Source of the DNA: Vanessa cardui
Lineage: Eukaryota; Arthropoda; Insecta; Lepidoptera; Nymphalidae
Assembly: GCF_905220365.1 (NCBI RefSeq)
Contig: NC_061129.1
Span: 1,364,803 to 1,428,802 of the forward strand
Length of the DNA stretch: 64,000 nucleotides
Direction: 5' to 3'
The position numbers and the translations under genes were made by a program. Positions 37,601 to 49,215 of the stretch are shown in pieces (within the stretch, counting starts at the first letter, position 1; every line of letters starts with the position of its first letter). Under the pieces are notes generated by a model. The model saw only the letters and a list, made by a program, of their open reading frames with translations. It did no database searches and had not been told where the DNA came from.

Positions 37601-40600
37601 TCAAATTTTCAAATTCATTCATTCCCTTATCAAGTGGTCAACTCTTAGTACCTTTTGAAACTAGCACGCACTAAGCGCACTATACTGACAACTGCATAAA
37701 AAAATTAAACTCACATAATACTCTTTCCGACGTGACTTATGACATTGCGAAGCAATATATCATTCGCAATCGGTAAAGCAGATTATCGCCCATACTGAGC
37801 TCACACACTTTTTCTACATCGATACGGTCAGGAATCGAACCCGGGAACTCGGAGTGCAGTACCGTACACACTACTTGACCACGGAGGTCGTCACATTAAA
37901 ATAATACAAGATGCCTGACGACAGACTTTTCGAAACGTGTTTTGGGTGACTCCCTAGTTCATATGGGTGTTTAAAAAAATTGAAAAAGCATATTTAATAC
38001 CTTGCCTCTTACGGCGCTCAGGTTGAATGAAATTTTATAGAATATGAAAGATCATAGAATTTAATGCATACTATACTACCATAACACTAGCTACCAGGCC
38101 CGGCTTCGTACGGGTACAATAGGGATATACATAAAACGTTTATACCATGATAGATATTTCATATTGGTTGGTATAATATTTTCCGACAATTTCAACTAAC
38201 ATCCATCCAGCCAATTTACACTAAACGGGCAGGAAATGAATGATACACGTAAACCATATTCATGAATCACTACATACATTAAGTGAAAACCGTATGAGAA
38301 TCAGTTTAGTCATTTTCGCATACAGACGCGGCAAGGGATGTTTAATTTATACTATGTAGTTTCTTTGTTCAAAGTAGCTTCATCGTCTCCGCCCACACAG
38401 GTCATAGTCGTGTTAAAAAAATTAATATATCAGTTTATATATATGAGTAAAATATTAAGTTACAATGATAACGTTATAATAACTATTTGTTAGTTATAAG
38501 TAAATTGTTTAAACTAATTAATAATAACATAGTATCCGCTGTGGAAATATAAACGCTATCTTGATTATGAGTCACGAAACGTTTATAATTTACGTATGTT
38601 ATTATTACAGTATCGATGGCTATGGTTGAGTCTTGTGTAAAAGTCTGGAGAATACCCAGATAGTTACCGACGAACGCGAGTTCTAATCCGGGCAAAACGC
38701 GTTATCGCAGTTTGAAAACCGTTGTTATAATTAATCTCGCGCTCGAGTAGAAAATCGTAATGAAACCTGCAGATGCTGAATGAACTTTACCGGATCAATG
38801 TCTTTCAAATGGAGCAACGTAGTATCATTGTCTATAAGCTACAGAAAAATCTGATGTACTGGATTTGATTTGCCAGAAAATTATTTTTTTTTATATTAAA
38901 TTCAAGTCAATTACTAATTAACGCCTTCATGGTTTTCTGTTTGAATAGCAGAGACTGCATTCTGATATTAGGTCTGCATTTTTTCCCATTTACTATATGA
39001 TGATCAATAAAGTATTGTAATAAAAATAATATTAATAAATAAATTGATTGTATTTACACTCAAGCATCTGCTTGTGATTTCTTTTCTATTTTTTCTTTTA
39101 TATTCCATTGAAGTACAAAATTGTAGCAATACACAGTAAACCTGAGCTTGCACACATACATATTCTATAAGCTTCTCTGCTATCCCTTGAATGCCACACA
39201 GGTCAAAATTGAATATGAATCATACATTAATCAAGGTAATATTTATACAACTCTAAAAATGTCGAACTTAGAATTAATTAGTTAATTCAAATGGTCAGGC
39301 AAATAAAATAAAAAACGAGGAAGCCGCACGGGCTCCAATCCTGTCCGTGTATGTTTCACTTCACGTATTAACTTGAGAATATAAATATAATCTTAGCCTT
39401 GTGCCTCGCACGTCAGTCAAGGTGGCCGCTGGGCGCTGGCCCTGATTAGTGTGATATCGTTATTTAATTGTAACAATCGCGGTACGAGTACGCTCGATCG
39501 CAATGAGTCATGAAACATTTTAATTTTACTAAATTATGTACATACACGGAGAGCCGACATGGCCCAGTGGTTAGAACGCGTGCATCTTAACCGATAATTG
39601 CGGGTATAAGCCCAAGCAAGTACCACTGAATATTCATGTGCTCAATTTATGTTTATAATTTCTATCATGCTCGGCGGTGAAGGAAAACAACGTGAGGAAA
39701 CCCGCATGTGTCTAATTTCATAGAAATTCTGCAACATGTGTATTCCACCAACCCGAATTGGAACAGCGTGGTGTAACATGTTTCAAACCTCCTCAAAGGG
39801 AGAGGAGGCCTGAGCCCATCAGTGGGAAATTTACAGGCTGTTGTTGTTGTGTGTACACGGACCATTCCGCGTCCGTTACCCTCGGCGTATTTTCTTTCCA
39901 TAATCTTTATTTTTGTTATAAATATAGGTGTAGCATTGAAAGCGATCGTGATGTGACCGAGCCGTATACATCGCACGAATTATTTTTCTTTTGTACCGTC
40001 AGCATAATAAGGCTTTAAATAAAGATACATTGTTCTTAATCTACCACACATTTACTGTTATAGTCCAGTAATATGTAACATTGCATAATCCAACTAATAT
40101 TATAAATGCGAAAGTTTGTGAGGATGGATGTATGTCTGTTTGTTACTCTTACAAAAAAAAACTATTGAACGGATTTGGATTAAATTTACAGTATAGGTTA
40201 TACATCAGAATATATCAAAGGCTACAAGTGACTTCAAATGACTTCATGTAATTTGGCAATAATATAACGATAGATATCAACTACCCGTGCGAAGCCGGGG
40301 CGGGTAGCTAGTATAAAATAAAATCTTTGCAACGCTTTGGAGTTTAATCGTTCTGTGGAAGTCGCTGTGCAATACACTTTTGTTTATTTAATAAGTTCGT
40401 TTCTTCATTAAATTTATCGTCACGGTTGCTTATCGAGCACTCTTTACGTCCAACGGCACGTCCGCACGTAAATACATGAGGATTAACGAGTATCACCAAA
40501 CCTATCTATTAAATGAATCATAATTCCTAGCGCTACCGACACTGACATATGCAGGTTTCCTTACGATGTTATCCTTCACAGCCGAGTATATAAAATATAA

Positions 40601-43600
40601 AGAATGCTTACCCGGCTTTCAACTGACAATCTTCATTTTAGACTCATCCCCTTTGTTATTAACTTTAATGAAAATATTTAATTTTAAAACGATTCTATGT
40701 TTTGTCGACGGTACATTTACTAAGTTATAAATTTAATCGGTTAAGTGCTTTCCTCTGTGGTCACAATTAGTATTACAATTTATTACTACATTTTTTTTAA
40801 TTACTGACAAAGTTTCAGATGAGCTTTTACTTCATAACAATACTAGGGACTCATAGTTCATTTTATAATAGTTACTTTAATATAAGCTATTAGATGATGA
40901 CGATTTCACCTAAACATACACATAAATATAGACCACTTCATATAGAGTATATGGAGACGCAACGCCACGATACAACAGTAATATCTACTACTAACATATA
41001 TATTAATTTAAATAATGAAATAACTAACATGACTTTGTATTTTTTTAATGTTGAAAAAGAGTAACTATTGAGTTACTTGCCGGATCTTCTCGGTAGAATC
41101 TACTTTCCGAACCGGTGGTAGCTTTACTTAATTGTTAAATGACAGTAAGCGACTACGTTTTATACTGTGTAATGACTCTTTCATCCCTAACATTAATGTA
41201 TACATAAATAATTCGATATAACGCCGTTTAATACTATCGTAAACATACCAGTAAATAAAATACACTTTAATTTATACGATAGATATGTATAATTATATCA
41301 TATGTTAAGGAAAATTTTATCAAGGATAAGTTACCTATAAAACATTAGTAAAAGCTGTATATAAATGAATATGTAATGTCATCTCGAAAATGTCGTATTT
41401 GGTAATAGCGACGGAGATAAATAAACTATGATCTAAAAATAGTTTATCGACGATTTAATATGAATATATTTCTTTTGATGAGTACTGAGGATTAACTAAA
41501 ATCAAAATTATTCGAGTAGGCTTTTATAAGCACTTTTGAATCGTCACCTAACAACATTTTTTTATATTAAGCGAAGCTACCACCGGTACCAAAAAGATGA
41601 TTCTACCGAGAAGAACCGGCAAGAAACTCAGTTGTTACTCCTTTTCAACATTTTAAAATACAGTCATGTTAGTTAAATTCAATTATATATGTATGCATGT
41701 AATATATTGCCTAGAAGCTAACAAGTATTAATTTTACGCATTTTTATACCTTTATACATTTATGAAGCACGTTTAAAATAATGCGTTAAAAATATCCTAA
41801 ATATATTCGGAACAAATCAAATCACTTTATCACTAAAAGATATCATCCTAATTTTATAAATTACTGTTAAAAATATAAGAATTTCACTCCCACTGTTTTA
41901 TCGATTTATTGTGTAAGTCGTACATAGGCTACGTAGTAATTGTATTTACCTGATTAGTGATGTCGTATACTACGATCGCCGCTTGCGCCCCCCTGTAGTA
42001 CATGGGCGCTAAGCTGTGATACCTGGAAATATACACACGTTATTACATCTGTGGAACCGGTGAACCAATGAATCCTCTTTGAACACGACATCGAATTATT
42101 AGTAAAGATTTAAAATTGATTCATTCAAAGCTTATTGTTTGGAGGTTTTTAGTTCGAGCGCTTGACTAGAAGACTCCAAGAGCAGTTTTATACGAATATT
42201 TGATTTTATTTAAAATGAATTTCGTTTGAATAAAAATTAATATAATATGTTATATATTAATAGCCTGAACCGAATTTGATGAAATTCGGTATGAAGCTAA
42301 TTTGAACTCCAAGAAAGGACATAAGCTACTTTTTACGAGCGAAGCCGAGAGCGACTACTAGTATAGTATTTTAAAATCGTGTATTTATTTATATAATATT
42401 TATACTGTGACTACTAAAACGTTTTACATTTAAAAAAATTGCAAACAAGCCGCTGCGTCGAGTATTGTGTGTATTAAATACGACAAGTTGAGACCTCTCC
42501 TACAAAGCCATAAATGTTAACATGTAGCAATTATTGAATGGAATAACTTCATCATTTTGCACATTTATGAGTAGTACGTTTCGTTTTCCGGTAGTGAAGT
42601 TTGTACATTGTGTAACGCACACATCAATGTCTCTATACTTATATGACGAAAATATTAACTCATTGAAGCTTGATAGGACTATAAACTGATGGTGTATCCT
42701 CGTGACCTAGGTTTTACTCGGTTGCGAGACCGGGTCAGGTCTGGTCTGGGTAAGTACCACCACGTATATTCTACAACTAAACAGCAATTCTTAGTACGAT
42801 TGGTATTCCAGTTTAAAGAGTCAGTGAGCCACTGTGTAACTGAAAGTTTAATTGTGTGATATGAGATATGATCAATTTTTCCGCTACCGAACTACTATCT
42901 ATGGGCAGTGGTGACCCACTTATCATCGGGTGGTCTATTACCAGTCAACCTACCGTTGACATCAAGAAATTAAATACAAATAAAAATAGAAGGTAATTAA
43001 TGAGAGCGAGCCGATTCACCGATCTTTTTAAGAGGCGAAGGAAAGTACAGATTAAAAATAGTTAGATCAATGAAAAATAGATCTATGCTTATACAAAATA
43101 TACGTAATTAATATCAATATATTATTAATAGTTATGTATTTTGATCACAAAGTACAATATCTCATTTACTGAAATAGAGTTTGACGTATTTGATACAACT
43201 GTATTTCGATTAGGAATAAAAAACAAAGCATTTAAACAGCTGACGTCCTACTTTATTTTATCAATCGAAATTCAATCACGATAATATTGAAAATGTACAT
43301 CGTATGCTTATCACAGCATCGCAGCTAGACTGTTGGAATTCTTTTGATGCAATTAAACAAAGAGATATTACGTCATAATACGAAGAATATCATCGCTAGT
43401 TGTCAAGTTTTAATTAAAAAATCATTACGTAAGTCGTGATGGCCCAATGGTTAGAAGATGTGAATCAAATCAAATCAAAGTATTATATTAATTCAAGTAG
43501 GATTTTAGAATCGTCATTATTTAAATGTAAAGCTACGACCGGTTCAGAATGTACTAACGATAAGAACAGTCAAGAAACTCAGCAGTTACTCTCATTAAAT

Positions 43601-46600
43601 CATAAGCAATGATTCTCAGGTCGACCCACTACAGAACTTTCACGTGTTTTCATTATATAATTTGTTTTTATAACTCAGCGGAAAAGAAGAAAACTTCTTA
43701 AAGAAAAACCATGGAAGTGTCGATTGAGAATCTTAAACGTTGAAGTAGCTTCCTCGACAAAGGGAAGGTGGCCTTAGACCATCAGTGGAACATTTGCAGG
43801 CTAACTTTAGTTTATTATGAATTTCAATAATAATACATAATAAAGTCTGCCTCGAGTTTAATTTAAGTCAACCGGACGCGTTAACTATTTAACAATACCA
43901 TACATTTAAATTTTGCTATTTGCTGTGATGTTATCAAATAACACGATATAAAGTTAATTTAGTTATCAAATAAAAAAGTTATGATTGTTGTTTCAAAGCT
44001 TAAATTAAATTCGCCATAATCACTTGTAACATTTTTCTATTCAGAAGTGTTCTTAAATCTGTATATTTTAAGTTAAGCAATAGCTAAAAGACATTTAGTA
44101 TCGGTAACAATAATGAGACGAATATAATTAAGCGCGTTATCAAATTTAATTTTAATAAAGGAGGTTATAGCTAATCATTAACAGTGTTTAATCGTAACAG
44201 CGCGAACGAATTAGTAACTATATCGTGTGTAGTGATGTAAGGCAGCGCCGGCACGACTAGGGCTGTGCGAACATTCATATTATGTTAGTCTCCAATGAGG
44301 GGGGCAGGTGTTAGGTACCAAATTATATATGTAATAGGCTATTTGACAATGCGAAAAATAAATTGTGAATTATTGTAATCAGTGTATATTATGAGTTTAA
44401 AAATGGTTATTTACTAACGAAAGTTGAAAATAATAAAAAAAATGCATTTTTTCAAACGTTTGTCACGTGACACAAAACGCTCCTGATTGGCCGGGCTTAT
44501 GGTGAAGTCACTTTCTTGTAAACCTTGCTTTTCCACTATATGTACCACAGAATAAAACACAGGAACGTGACGTCACCGACCCCATTGTAGCGCCATATTG
44601 TCCAAGTAGCGTTTTCGCGCGTTTCAAAAAAAAACACAACTTTTACTGGGTTCCTTAACTTCTATTAAATAATATAAAATTGATTTTATAAACCAGTCAA
44701 ATAGCCTATTTTTACTAACTAGTAGCCGTAGTGTGTTAGGTAAAAATATGAGCCAATGTCCATTCTTTGAGCTCAAGTTTGCTTCATACAAAATTTCATC
44801 AAATTCGTTTCAGCGGTTTGACCGTGAAATAACGACAGACATACAGAGTAACTTTCACATTTATAATATCAATATAGATGAGTTCTTGGTATTGTTTAAC
44901 TTACAATTTCACTATAACATATATTGATTGTAACTACAGAGTACTCCACGTAAATGTATCACTGACTTCGTGAGTCCAACATTTCATGATAATTTGAACA
45001 CTCATTTTCTCATTTATAAGAATAATTAAAATTATAACGATGATATTGTAAAGCGATTTGAAAAACATTTTGGTCGAAGTGGAGTCTTGCAATCACGTTA
45101 AGAGGGAAGAAAAGAGAGGATTTGAAGGTAGTAAAATTGACAGCAACTTGTTAGCGGTTGTCAGTTGCTTGGAATAATAATAGATTTTCCTAGTTTTATC
45201 GTATCAATGCGCATACTAAAGTATTAGTTCGTAAATGGAGGTCAAAAGACAAGCAGCCAATTTCAATCTTATCTGTTGAGTTAGACAAAAACCTTTCATT
45301 ATTATAATAAAAGTGCCGATGCAAATACTTATATGTCTTGAGGGAAATGATAGGTTATAAACTTAGTCGCCAGATTTAAAAACTGAGAGATTACTGGTAC
45401 TGTATTTAACGCTTATAATAACAGAATTTAATATTCATACTAGTTTAATGTTACCCAAAATCAAAATCGAAATCAAAATAAACTTTATTCAAGTGGGCTT
45501 TTACAAGCCCTTTTGAATTGTCATTTAACAATTAAGTGAAGCTACCACTGGTTCGGAAAGTAGATTCTACCGAGAAGAACCGGCAAGAAAATCAGTAGTA
45601 ACTCTTTTTCAACATTTAACAATACAAAATCATGATAGTTAATACAATTATTTAAATTAATATATCCTGCCTGGCAGTCAACTGGTATTAATTCCACGCT
45701 TTTTTATCATCAACAAAATCTTGTATCGAATAATATTCAATTAATAATATATCCTGGAAGTCAACAGGTATTAATCCCATGCTTTTTTATCATCAACAAA
45801 ATCTTGTATCGAATAATATGCCTTTTTTACCAATGTATTATTATAAACGATTTGAATTTACGAAACGGCAAAGTTAAAAATGTTTAAAAACTAATATACA
45901 TTGCAAACTAGCCGACAACCCTAGCGGTGAGGTATCTGTAGTGTTAGTGAACGTATGATAACTGTACATCACGGCCAACACACGCCGCGATACTGTACAA
46001 ATGTCGCGTTGTTTTGATATTGGTATCGCCCCCGCGGAGGACTGACTAAATGTCATTCAGTCAGTTGGCGAAAATTCATTTTCCTTTTACCAATATGTTT
46101 GGGAAAAATTTACAATTGTTTTGTTTATAATAAATTAAGGCAAATTAAACACTGCAGAAAATATACACACATGTACTTTTCAAAATCTATACTAATACTA
46201 ATATTATAAATGTGAGCTGAGATGGCCCAGTGGTTAGATCCCGTACATCTTAACCGATGATTTCGGGTTCAAGCCCAGGCATGCACCACTATATATATGT
46301 GCTTAATTTGTGTTTATAATCCATCTCGTGCTCGGCGATGAAGGAAAACATCGTGAGGAAACCTGTATGTGTCTTATTTCATCGCAATTCTGCCACATCT
46401 GCATTCCACCAACCCGCATTGGAACAGGGTGGTGAAATATATTCCAAACCCTCTCCTTAATGGAAGAGGAGGCCTTAGCCCAGCAGTGGGTAATTTACAG
46501 GCTGTTACATTATAAATGTAAAAGTAACTCTGTGATTTGACACAGATTAACACAAAATCAAGGATTATCGAGCTTGTTTAAATTTAGTGTCATTTGAAAG

Positions 46601-48942
46601 TGACAGACTGTGATCCGTTACCAGACAAAGCGTAGGATCCGTCGATCATTTCATATATATACTGATATAGTAAGCGGCATTGTTCGTTTGTTTGTTTGTC
46701 CGCTTCTATCTCTAGAATATCCGATCGGATTTCAAATGTGTATTGCAATTGATAGCAATTCAGACGTCTCATTCTGGTGGAAAATTAAAATAAGCCTGTG
46801 CGATATGTCACATAGATATTTGATATTTGTTCAAATTACAGCGTTGATTTAGTATTCGCTGATTACCATAAACTAACAATAATCAAAATCAAAATTTGTT
46901 CAAGTAGGCTTTTACAAGCACTTTTGAATCGTCATTTAACAAACTACATTAGGTAAAGATACCATCGGTTCGGAATACAGATCCTAACGAGAAGAAAAGG
47001 CAAGAAACTCAGTAGTGAATCATTTTCAACATTTAAAAATACTTCATGATAGTTAAATACAATTATATATGTATTTAATATATCCTGACTGGAAGTTAAC
47101 AAGTATTAGCTCCACGCTTTTTTATCATCTATATAATCTTGCATTGAATATAATCTTTAGTGCAATACAATTTTGTGTTTCTGATACCTAAATTACTTTC
47201 CAACTGTATTTCAGGAGGCAAATCCCACCTCCAAAAAACAGTACCTACTAAGAACCAGCTATGACTTTATATTTACGCGATGACATCACATGTCATGGTA
47301 AATAAACATTACATTCTCTATACATATCATAAAATAGATGTGTCTGTTTGTAATATTAAAATAGGCCCTTTACTCAATGCATACGTATTTATACACGGTG
47401 CATATACCAAAATAACATGTTTAACAATTTTGTCGGTCTGTCTGTTTGTTCCGGCTCTCTAGTCTATCTATCATATGTCTATATATCTCTCTCTAATCTC
47501 TGGAACGGCTGGACCGATTTTCACAAGACTTTCACTGGCAGATAACTAATATACTAGAGAGTAACTTAGGTTACTATAATTTTTTTTTGTTGAATTCATA
47601 TTCATATTGTAAGGTCGCTGGCACAGCTAGTTTATTTTTAAAATCTGTCATCTCTGTATCATCTACAATTCGAACATAGCAGGTTCAAAATCAATTCAAT
47701 GCTGTATCACGAGAATTCAAGTGCATATAAGTGCGTACTTAAATAAATTATAATATCACGATTGTCGTTTTTATTTGATTCTATCTTATCGTTTATATCA
47801 CAAACTGCTAGCCAGTATACTCGAAGTTAAACGAAACTTTGATACACGTCAAATTTCATCTGAAACCAGTCCGGTACGACAAACACAAACTTTAACTATT
47901 TAAACTCGTTAAGCATTCAGCTGCCTACAAACAACTAACCAGTGAAAAGAACCTCTATACATAAATTAAATTAAGCTGGAACGATACATGCAGCACAGCA
48001 TCGAAAAGATTTACAGTAACATACTCTATATCCCGATAGCTCTGTACATGCTATAAAGCTTAATTGTACACCATATAAATAGTTGGTTAGGGTATGTAGT
48101 CACCATCGCCCATAGACAGTGGTACTGTGAGATATATTAATCGTTCATCAGATCACCAATACACCACCAACCTCCGGAATTAACACGTTATGTTTCTCGA
48201 TCCTATAATTACACTGACTCATTCTAAACCGGAACACAATAAAACTAACGACAAGTATTGCTGATTGGTAGACAACCCAATCTTACACAAAACCCCTACC
48301 CTACCACAGAGAAAATTATCATTAAGCAATGGATGAATATATCTTATCTTGGAATATAGTCCAAAGTCAAATAGAAAAACAACAAAAACAAAGCAGGCCT
48401 ATGATAAAAAAAAACTATTACGGTTCTATATTTGCGTATATATTTTAACTTCTTTCTTCGTTCATAATGGGCGTATACCACCCACTCAGCACTTACTCCC
48501 CAAACATTAGCACATAGTGCTTCTGTATTCCGGCTTGAAAGACGAGAGGGCCGTTGTAATTACAACAATGACATAACATCTTAAACGCCATTTTACAGTT
48601 AACACACGCATGTCCTTACAATAAGGGCGAAAGTCGAATCTACGTACAAGCAGTTGCTCATGTATTAATCTAATACAATGATAAGGATGGTTACCTCTCC
48701 TGCCCCGCCGTATCCCATATCTCGAACTTGACCGTGGTGTCGTCGAGGCACAGCGTCTGCGTGAGGAACGCGGCGCCGATGGTGCTCTCCTGGTACTCGT
48801 GGAACTGACCCTTGACGAACCGCAGCACTAGCGACGATTTACCGACCGCGGACTCGCCCAGCAACACCAGTTTGAACTGGCACACCTTAGTCTGTGGCGC
48901 GCCGTTCGGCCTTTGAGCCGCACCGCTTCTGTTTGTTGCCAT
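28630..48942 (-). CDS. Rab5: Rab5 small GTPase
   Basis: Master GTPase of early-endosome fusion. Coding exons in order are 48695-48942, 41950-42022, 29987-30203 and 28630-28733 (stop 28630-28632); 642 nt, 213 residues. The motifs are intact: P-loop GESAVGKS (29-36), Rab5-type switch [10 protein letters not shown] (about 51-59), WDTAGQER (76-83, with the catalytic Gln), [18 protein letters not shown] (136-139), ETSAK (164-168) and the C-terminal -SSCCK for geranylgeranylation. All four borders are GT/AG and the phases close. A 3' splice site lies 3 nt before the ATG (tttatttcag/gcgATG), so a non-coding 5' exon exists. Introns of 6.7 and 11.7 kb hold most of the window's repeats. The variable tail is Gly/Ala-rich and encoded by very GC-rich DNA. 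Confidence 0.97.
28900..29430 (+). repeat. Repeat family F (3' end of an unidentified element)
   Basis: The stretch ends with GGACAGACAGACGGACGGAC, an ATGACGAAACTATAAGGGTT block and CTACGGAACCCTAAAAA, a pattern I know as a common dispersed repeat of Lepidoptera. The left edge is approximate. It is in Rab5 intron 3; the open frame at 28914-29201 inside it shows no protein family. Confidence 0.5.
29660..29965 (+). repeat. SINE-like element, family A, copy 4
   Basis: Nearly full length: the GTGGTAGAGCTTCGTGCAAG head, GGGTACCACCCACTCATCAG, GTGAGCGAGCCA and a degenerate GGTGGTGACC...CATCAAGTAGCC end. It ends about 20 bp from Rab5 exon 3's splice donor side (29987). Confidence 0.75.
31008..31160 (+). 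repeat. tRNA-headed SINE, family C, copy 3 (internally deleted)
   Basis: The head is intact with its B-box GGTTCGATTCC. Most of the body is missing before an ATGTTGTCAAAAAAAAAAAA tail. Confidence 0.75.
31801..32050 (+). repeat. SINE-like element, family A, copy 5
   Basis: GGTAGGTACCACCCACTTAT to the CCAACCTATACCATAAAAAA tail; a clear match to copies 1 and 3. Confidence 0.85.
34019..34337 (-). repeat. tRNA-headed SINE, family B, copy 5
   Basis: In reverse, with GAGCCGAGATGGCCCAGTGG at 34337 and the GGCTGTTTTTGTTTG tail at 34019. There is a short insertion in the body near 34112-34140. Confidence 0.85.
34660..34800 (+). repeat. SINE-like element, family A, copy 6 (fragment)
   Basis: GTGAGCCAGTGTAAGCTACA and CAAGGTTGGCGGC remain; the end is lost. 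Confidence 0.55.
37808..37894 (-). repeat. tRNA-headed SINE, family C, copy 4 (head only)
   Basis: In reverse: GACGACCTCCGTGGTCAAGT, then GGGTTCGATTCC, ending about 90 bp in. Confidence 0.75.
39551..39852 (+). repeat. tRNA-headed SINE, family B, copy 6
   Basis: Full length from GAGCCGACATGGCCCAGTGG to the (GTT)n tail. The B-box is degraded (GCGGGTATAAGCCC). Confidence 0.88.
40095..40315 (+). repeat. Repeat family E-related, copy 3
   Basis: TATTATAAATGCGAAAGTTT at the left and CCGTGCGAAGCCGGGGCGGG then TAGCTAGTATAAAA at the right. The right end is shared with the copies at 18395 and 20043; the left half differs. Confidence 0.6.
41000..41149 (-). repeat. Repeat family D, copy 3 (partial)
   Basis: In reverse, with TTCTCGGTAGAATCTACTTT and CCGAACCGGTGGTAGCTT. 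Confidence 0.75.
41498..41750 (+). repeat. Repeat family D, copy 4
   Basis: TCGAGTAGGCTTTTATAAGC through ACCGAGAAGAACCGGCAAGA to the eroded 3' part. It lies in opposite orientation to copy 3, about 350 bp away and just upstream in coordinates of Rab5 exon 2 (41950). Confidence 0.75.
42735..42965 (+). repeat. SINE-like element, family A, copy 7 (diverged)
   Basis: TCTGGGTAAGTACCACC, GTCAGTGAGCCACTGTGTAA and GGGCAGTGGTGACCCACTTA are recognisable; the tail is eroded. Confidence 0.6.
43435..43805 (+). repeat. tRNA-headed SINE, family B, copy 8, split by repeat D
   Basis: The head GTGATGGCCCAATGGTTAGA ends at about 43462. A family-D copy (43463-43600) follows, and the eroded B body resumes to CATCAGTGGAACATTTGCAG. 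D therefore inserted into B here. Confidence 0.65.
43463..43600 (+). repeat. Repeat family D, copy 5 (nested in family B)
   Basis: AATCAAATCAAAGTATTATA, then AAGCTACGACCGGTTCAGAA and a diverged CAAGAAACTCAGCAGTTACT block. Confidence 0.65.
44333..44710. mobile_element. MITE with AATAGGCTATTTGAC terminal repeats, copy 2
   Basis: Perfect 15-bp terminal inverted repeats (44333-44347 and 44696-44710). The interior is homologous to the element at 12172-12630 in opposite orientation and about 80 bp shorter. The palindrome GTCACGTGAC is conserved in both. Confidence 0.85.
45462..45830 (+). repeat. Repeat family D, copy 6, with internal tandem duplication
   Basis: A full copy with ACCGAGAAGAACCGGCAAGA. 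A unit of about 80 bp (ATATCCTG...CAACAAAATCTTGTATCGAA) is present twice in tandem at about 45660-45740 and 45748-45823. Confidence 0.85.
46214..46505 (+). repeat. tRNA-headed SINE, family B, copy 7, with target duplication
   Basis: Head GAGATGGCCCAGTGGTTAGA and B-box-like GGGTTCAAGCCC. ATTATAAATGT flanks both sides, an 11-bp target duplication, which marks a fairly recent insertion into an older repeat. Confidence 0.88.
46881..47160 (+). repeat. Repeat family D, copy 7
   Basis: ATCAAAATCAAAATTTGTTC and AAGTAGGCTTTTACAAGCAC, through a diverged middle to CACGCTTTTTTATCATC. Confidence 0.75.
48080..48300 (-). repeat. SINE-like element, family A, copy 8 (diverged)
   Basis: In reverse: GTCACCATCGCCCATAGACA and ACACTGACTCATTCTAAACC remain. 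Another head fragment in plus orientation is at about 48470-48600. Confidence 0.6.
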
Positions 48943-49068
48943 CGCCTGAAATAAAAATTAAATGAATTGCCACGAAACTTATATACTTAATTATCTTTAA
49001 TTTATATTCTTTATAAAATAGTTCACTAGCAACGCGCCCCGGCTTCGCACGGGTCAATACCAAAAAAA

Positions 49069-49215
49069 AATCAAAGTATTCTTTATTCAAGAAAGCTTTT
49101 ACAAGCAGTTTTGAATCGACATTTAACAACTATTTTAAGTGAAGCTACCATCGTTTCGGAAAGTTGATTCTCCCGAAAAGAACCGGCAAGAAACTCAGTA
49201 GTTACTCTTACAATT
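49069..49215 (+). repeat. Repeat family D, copy 8 (partial)
   Basis: Has a TTCTTTATTCAAGAAAGC-like start, then CCCGAAAAGAACCGGCAAGA. It lies in the intron between the Rab5 leader and the first coding exon. Confidence 0.75.

Larger units (their letters stand above)
30204..41949 (-). other. Rab5 intron 2 (11.7 kb)
   Basis: The largest intron. Recognisable pieces are repeats C (31008, 37808), A (31801, 34660), B (34019, 39551), E (40095) and D (41000, 41498). The divergent B-like patches at 33380-33540 and 36580-36720 are too eroded to annotate separately. The rest is AT-rich, and I see no nested gene on either strand. Confidence 0.7.
42023..48694 (-). other. Rab5 intron 1 within the coding region (6.7 kb)
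   Basis: Holds repeats A (42735, 48080, 48470), B (43435, 46214), D (43463, 45462, 46881) and the second MITE (44333). The remaining sequence is AT-rich with no coding signal. Confidence 0.7.

Noticed and set aside
46590..47462. Short open frames in Rab5 intron 1
   Set aside because: They overlap repeats and show no homology or splicing context.
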